Source of the DNA: an uncultured Macellibacteroides sp.
GTDB taxonomy: Bacteria > Bacteroidota > Bacteroidia > Bacteroidales > Tannerellaceae
Direction of reading: 5' to 3'
NCBI RefSeq assembly: GCF_963667135.1
Contig: NZ_OY762974.1
Location: 3,733,054-3,797,053, forward strand
Length of the DNA: 64,000 nucleotides
A program made the position numbers and the translations under genes. This document shows, piece after piece, positions 63,417-64,000 of the stretch (position 1 is the first letter of the stretch; each line of letters begins with the position of its first letter). The notes beneath the pieces were generated by a model that was given only the letters and a program-made list of their open reading frames with translations, searched no databases and was not told the DNA's origin.

Positions 63417-63998
63417 TTAACGCAAAGCAGCCTTTGTTCGAACACTAAAAACTTCTCCCGTTGTATCAAATCCATTTCCTTCTTCAAGAACAATCTCGAG
63501 GTCGGCAATACCTGTCTTAATAGTGCGAGAAGCCGAAATGTACACTACATACCGTAAAGATTCGCCAGAGTCGATTCGGTCAATCACCATTGGATCTGAA
63601 ATTCTCAAATGACTGCAACCTCTCCTTTTGGTTATAATTGGTGTGACATTATGTGCAGGAGCATTCCCGTCATTTAATATTACAAAAGTAAGTTTACAGT
63701 TTTCGCCAGCATCTATGCCTTCATTGGAGTTTTCGTCGTCCAGAATTATATCAGTAATAACCAAGTAAGGTGCAGGAAATGCAGGAATCTCGTACACGCG
63801 CTTTTCACGCTCATTTCCTCGGGGAGCAACAACAAGTGCACCTACAGCTGTACCTGCAACTGAACCAATCGTGGACCCAACAAAAGAACCATGCCTGCCA
63901 CCCAGATTATCACCAATAACAAAACCAAATAAACTGCCGATAGCACTGCCGGTTTGAGTAGCAACAATTGTTTTCGATGTTTGATCCATCGTAGCACA
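63417..63998 (-). CDS. Glycine-zipper lipoprotein, partial at right edge
   Basis: At least 190 residues from the Met at 63989, but the frame is open to the edge and reads CATMDQTSKT there; the Cys looks like the lipidation site of a lipobox, so the signal peptide lies beyond the window. Residues about 10-55 are a glycine-zipper segment (GSAIGSLFGFVIGD, GSTIGSVAGTAVGA), then a beta domain (about 70-185) like a CARDB/immunoglobulin fold. Probably an envelope protein; function unknown. Confidence 0.7.
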   Translation of the reverse strand, partial: CATMDQTSKTIVATQTGSAIGSLFGFVIGDNLGGRHGSFVGSTIGSVAGTAVGALVVAPRGNEREKRVYEIPAFPAPYLVITDIILDDENSNEGIDAGENCKLTFVILNDGNAPAHNVTPIITKRRGCSHLRISDPMVIDRIDSGESLRYVVYISASRTIKTGIADLEIVLEEGNGFDTTGEVFSVRTKAALR

Positions 63999-64000
63999 TC

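Overview
The window is a contiguous piece of a low-GC Bacteroidota chromosome, most likely order Bacteroidales. Evidence: the Bacteroidota -7 promoter box TAnnTTTG precedes many genes, often just before the first ATG; Shine-Dalgarno sequences are mostly absent; the genes are Bacteroidales types (two GH84 enzymes resembling the Bacteroides thetaiotaomicron GH84 protein, DUF3857/transglutaminase proteins, DUF4625 lipoprotein, C69 dipeptidase, HtpG of about 680 residues, pyruvoyl arginine decarboxylase). Genus cannot be fixed from sequence alone. Most of the window is ordinary chromosome; the only clear mobile element is one insertion sequence. No CRISPR array, prophage, rRNA or conjugative module was seen.

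Layout. 1-9.98 kb: end of a transglutaminase/DUF3857 protein, a DUF3857 paralogue whose transglutaminase triad is lost, two tandem GH84 beta-N-acetylglucosaminidases, then serB with two small genes. 10-21.4 kb: TPR protein and gyrA (minus), then clpC, htpG and a patatin with an outer-membrane barrel (plus). 21.4-23.3 kb: three tandem tRNA-Arg(ACG) genes followed by a complete ISAon1/ISL3-type insertion sequence. 23.4-31.5 kb: serine hydrolases and peptidases (RBBP9-like, CocE-like, M3), a small patatin, metY and a D-lactate-type dehydrogenase. 31.6-38 kb: an unusual AsmA-like/GT51 protein and, convergent with it, a predicted metal-uptake operon (His/Cys-rich periplasmic protein, TonB receptor, DUF4625 lipoprotein), then phoH. 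38.2-47 kb: folC, an MFS transporter, corA with a structured leader, proS, panB, a small unknown gene, a free-standing AlaX-type editing protein and pgk. 47.1-50.5 kb: a fused ABC-type ATPase/TOPRIM (DUF4435) protein and a GT39 glycosyltransferase. 50.5-51.15 kb: a 650-base gene-free stretch with a large nested inverted repeat. 51.1-64 kb: a HAD phosphatase; an aryl-acid operon (paaK, ACT protein, one-helix small protein, Na+/solute symporter); hemolysin III; YhcH; an acyl-CoA synthetase; an outer-membrane barrel with a C69 dipeptidase; nfo with a SIMPL protein; pyruvoyl arginine decarboxylase; and a glycine-zipper lipoprotein cut by the right edge.

Most likely to repay attention: the ATPase-TOPRIM fusion at 47.1 kb (resembles both halves of the PARIS anti-phage system in one chain), the nested inverted repeat at 50.65-50.84 kb, the corA leader (12-codon ORF, bulged hairpin and a canonical Shine-Dalgarno), the AsmA-like/GT51 fusion, and the metal-uptake operon. 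Many convergent gene pairs are separated by long, almost perfect terminator hairpins.
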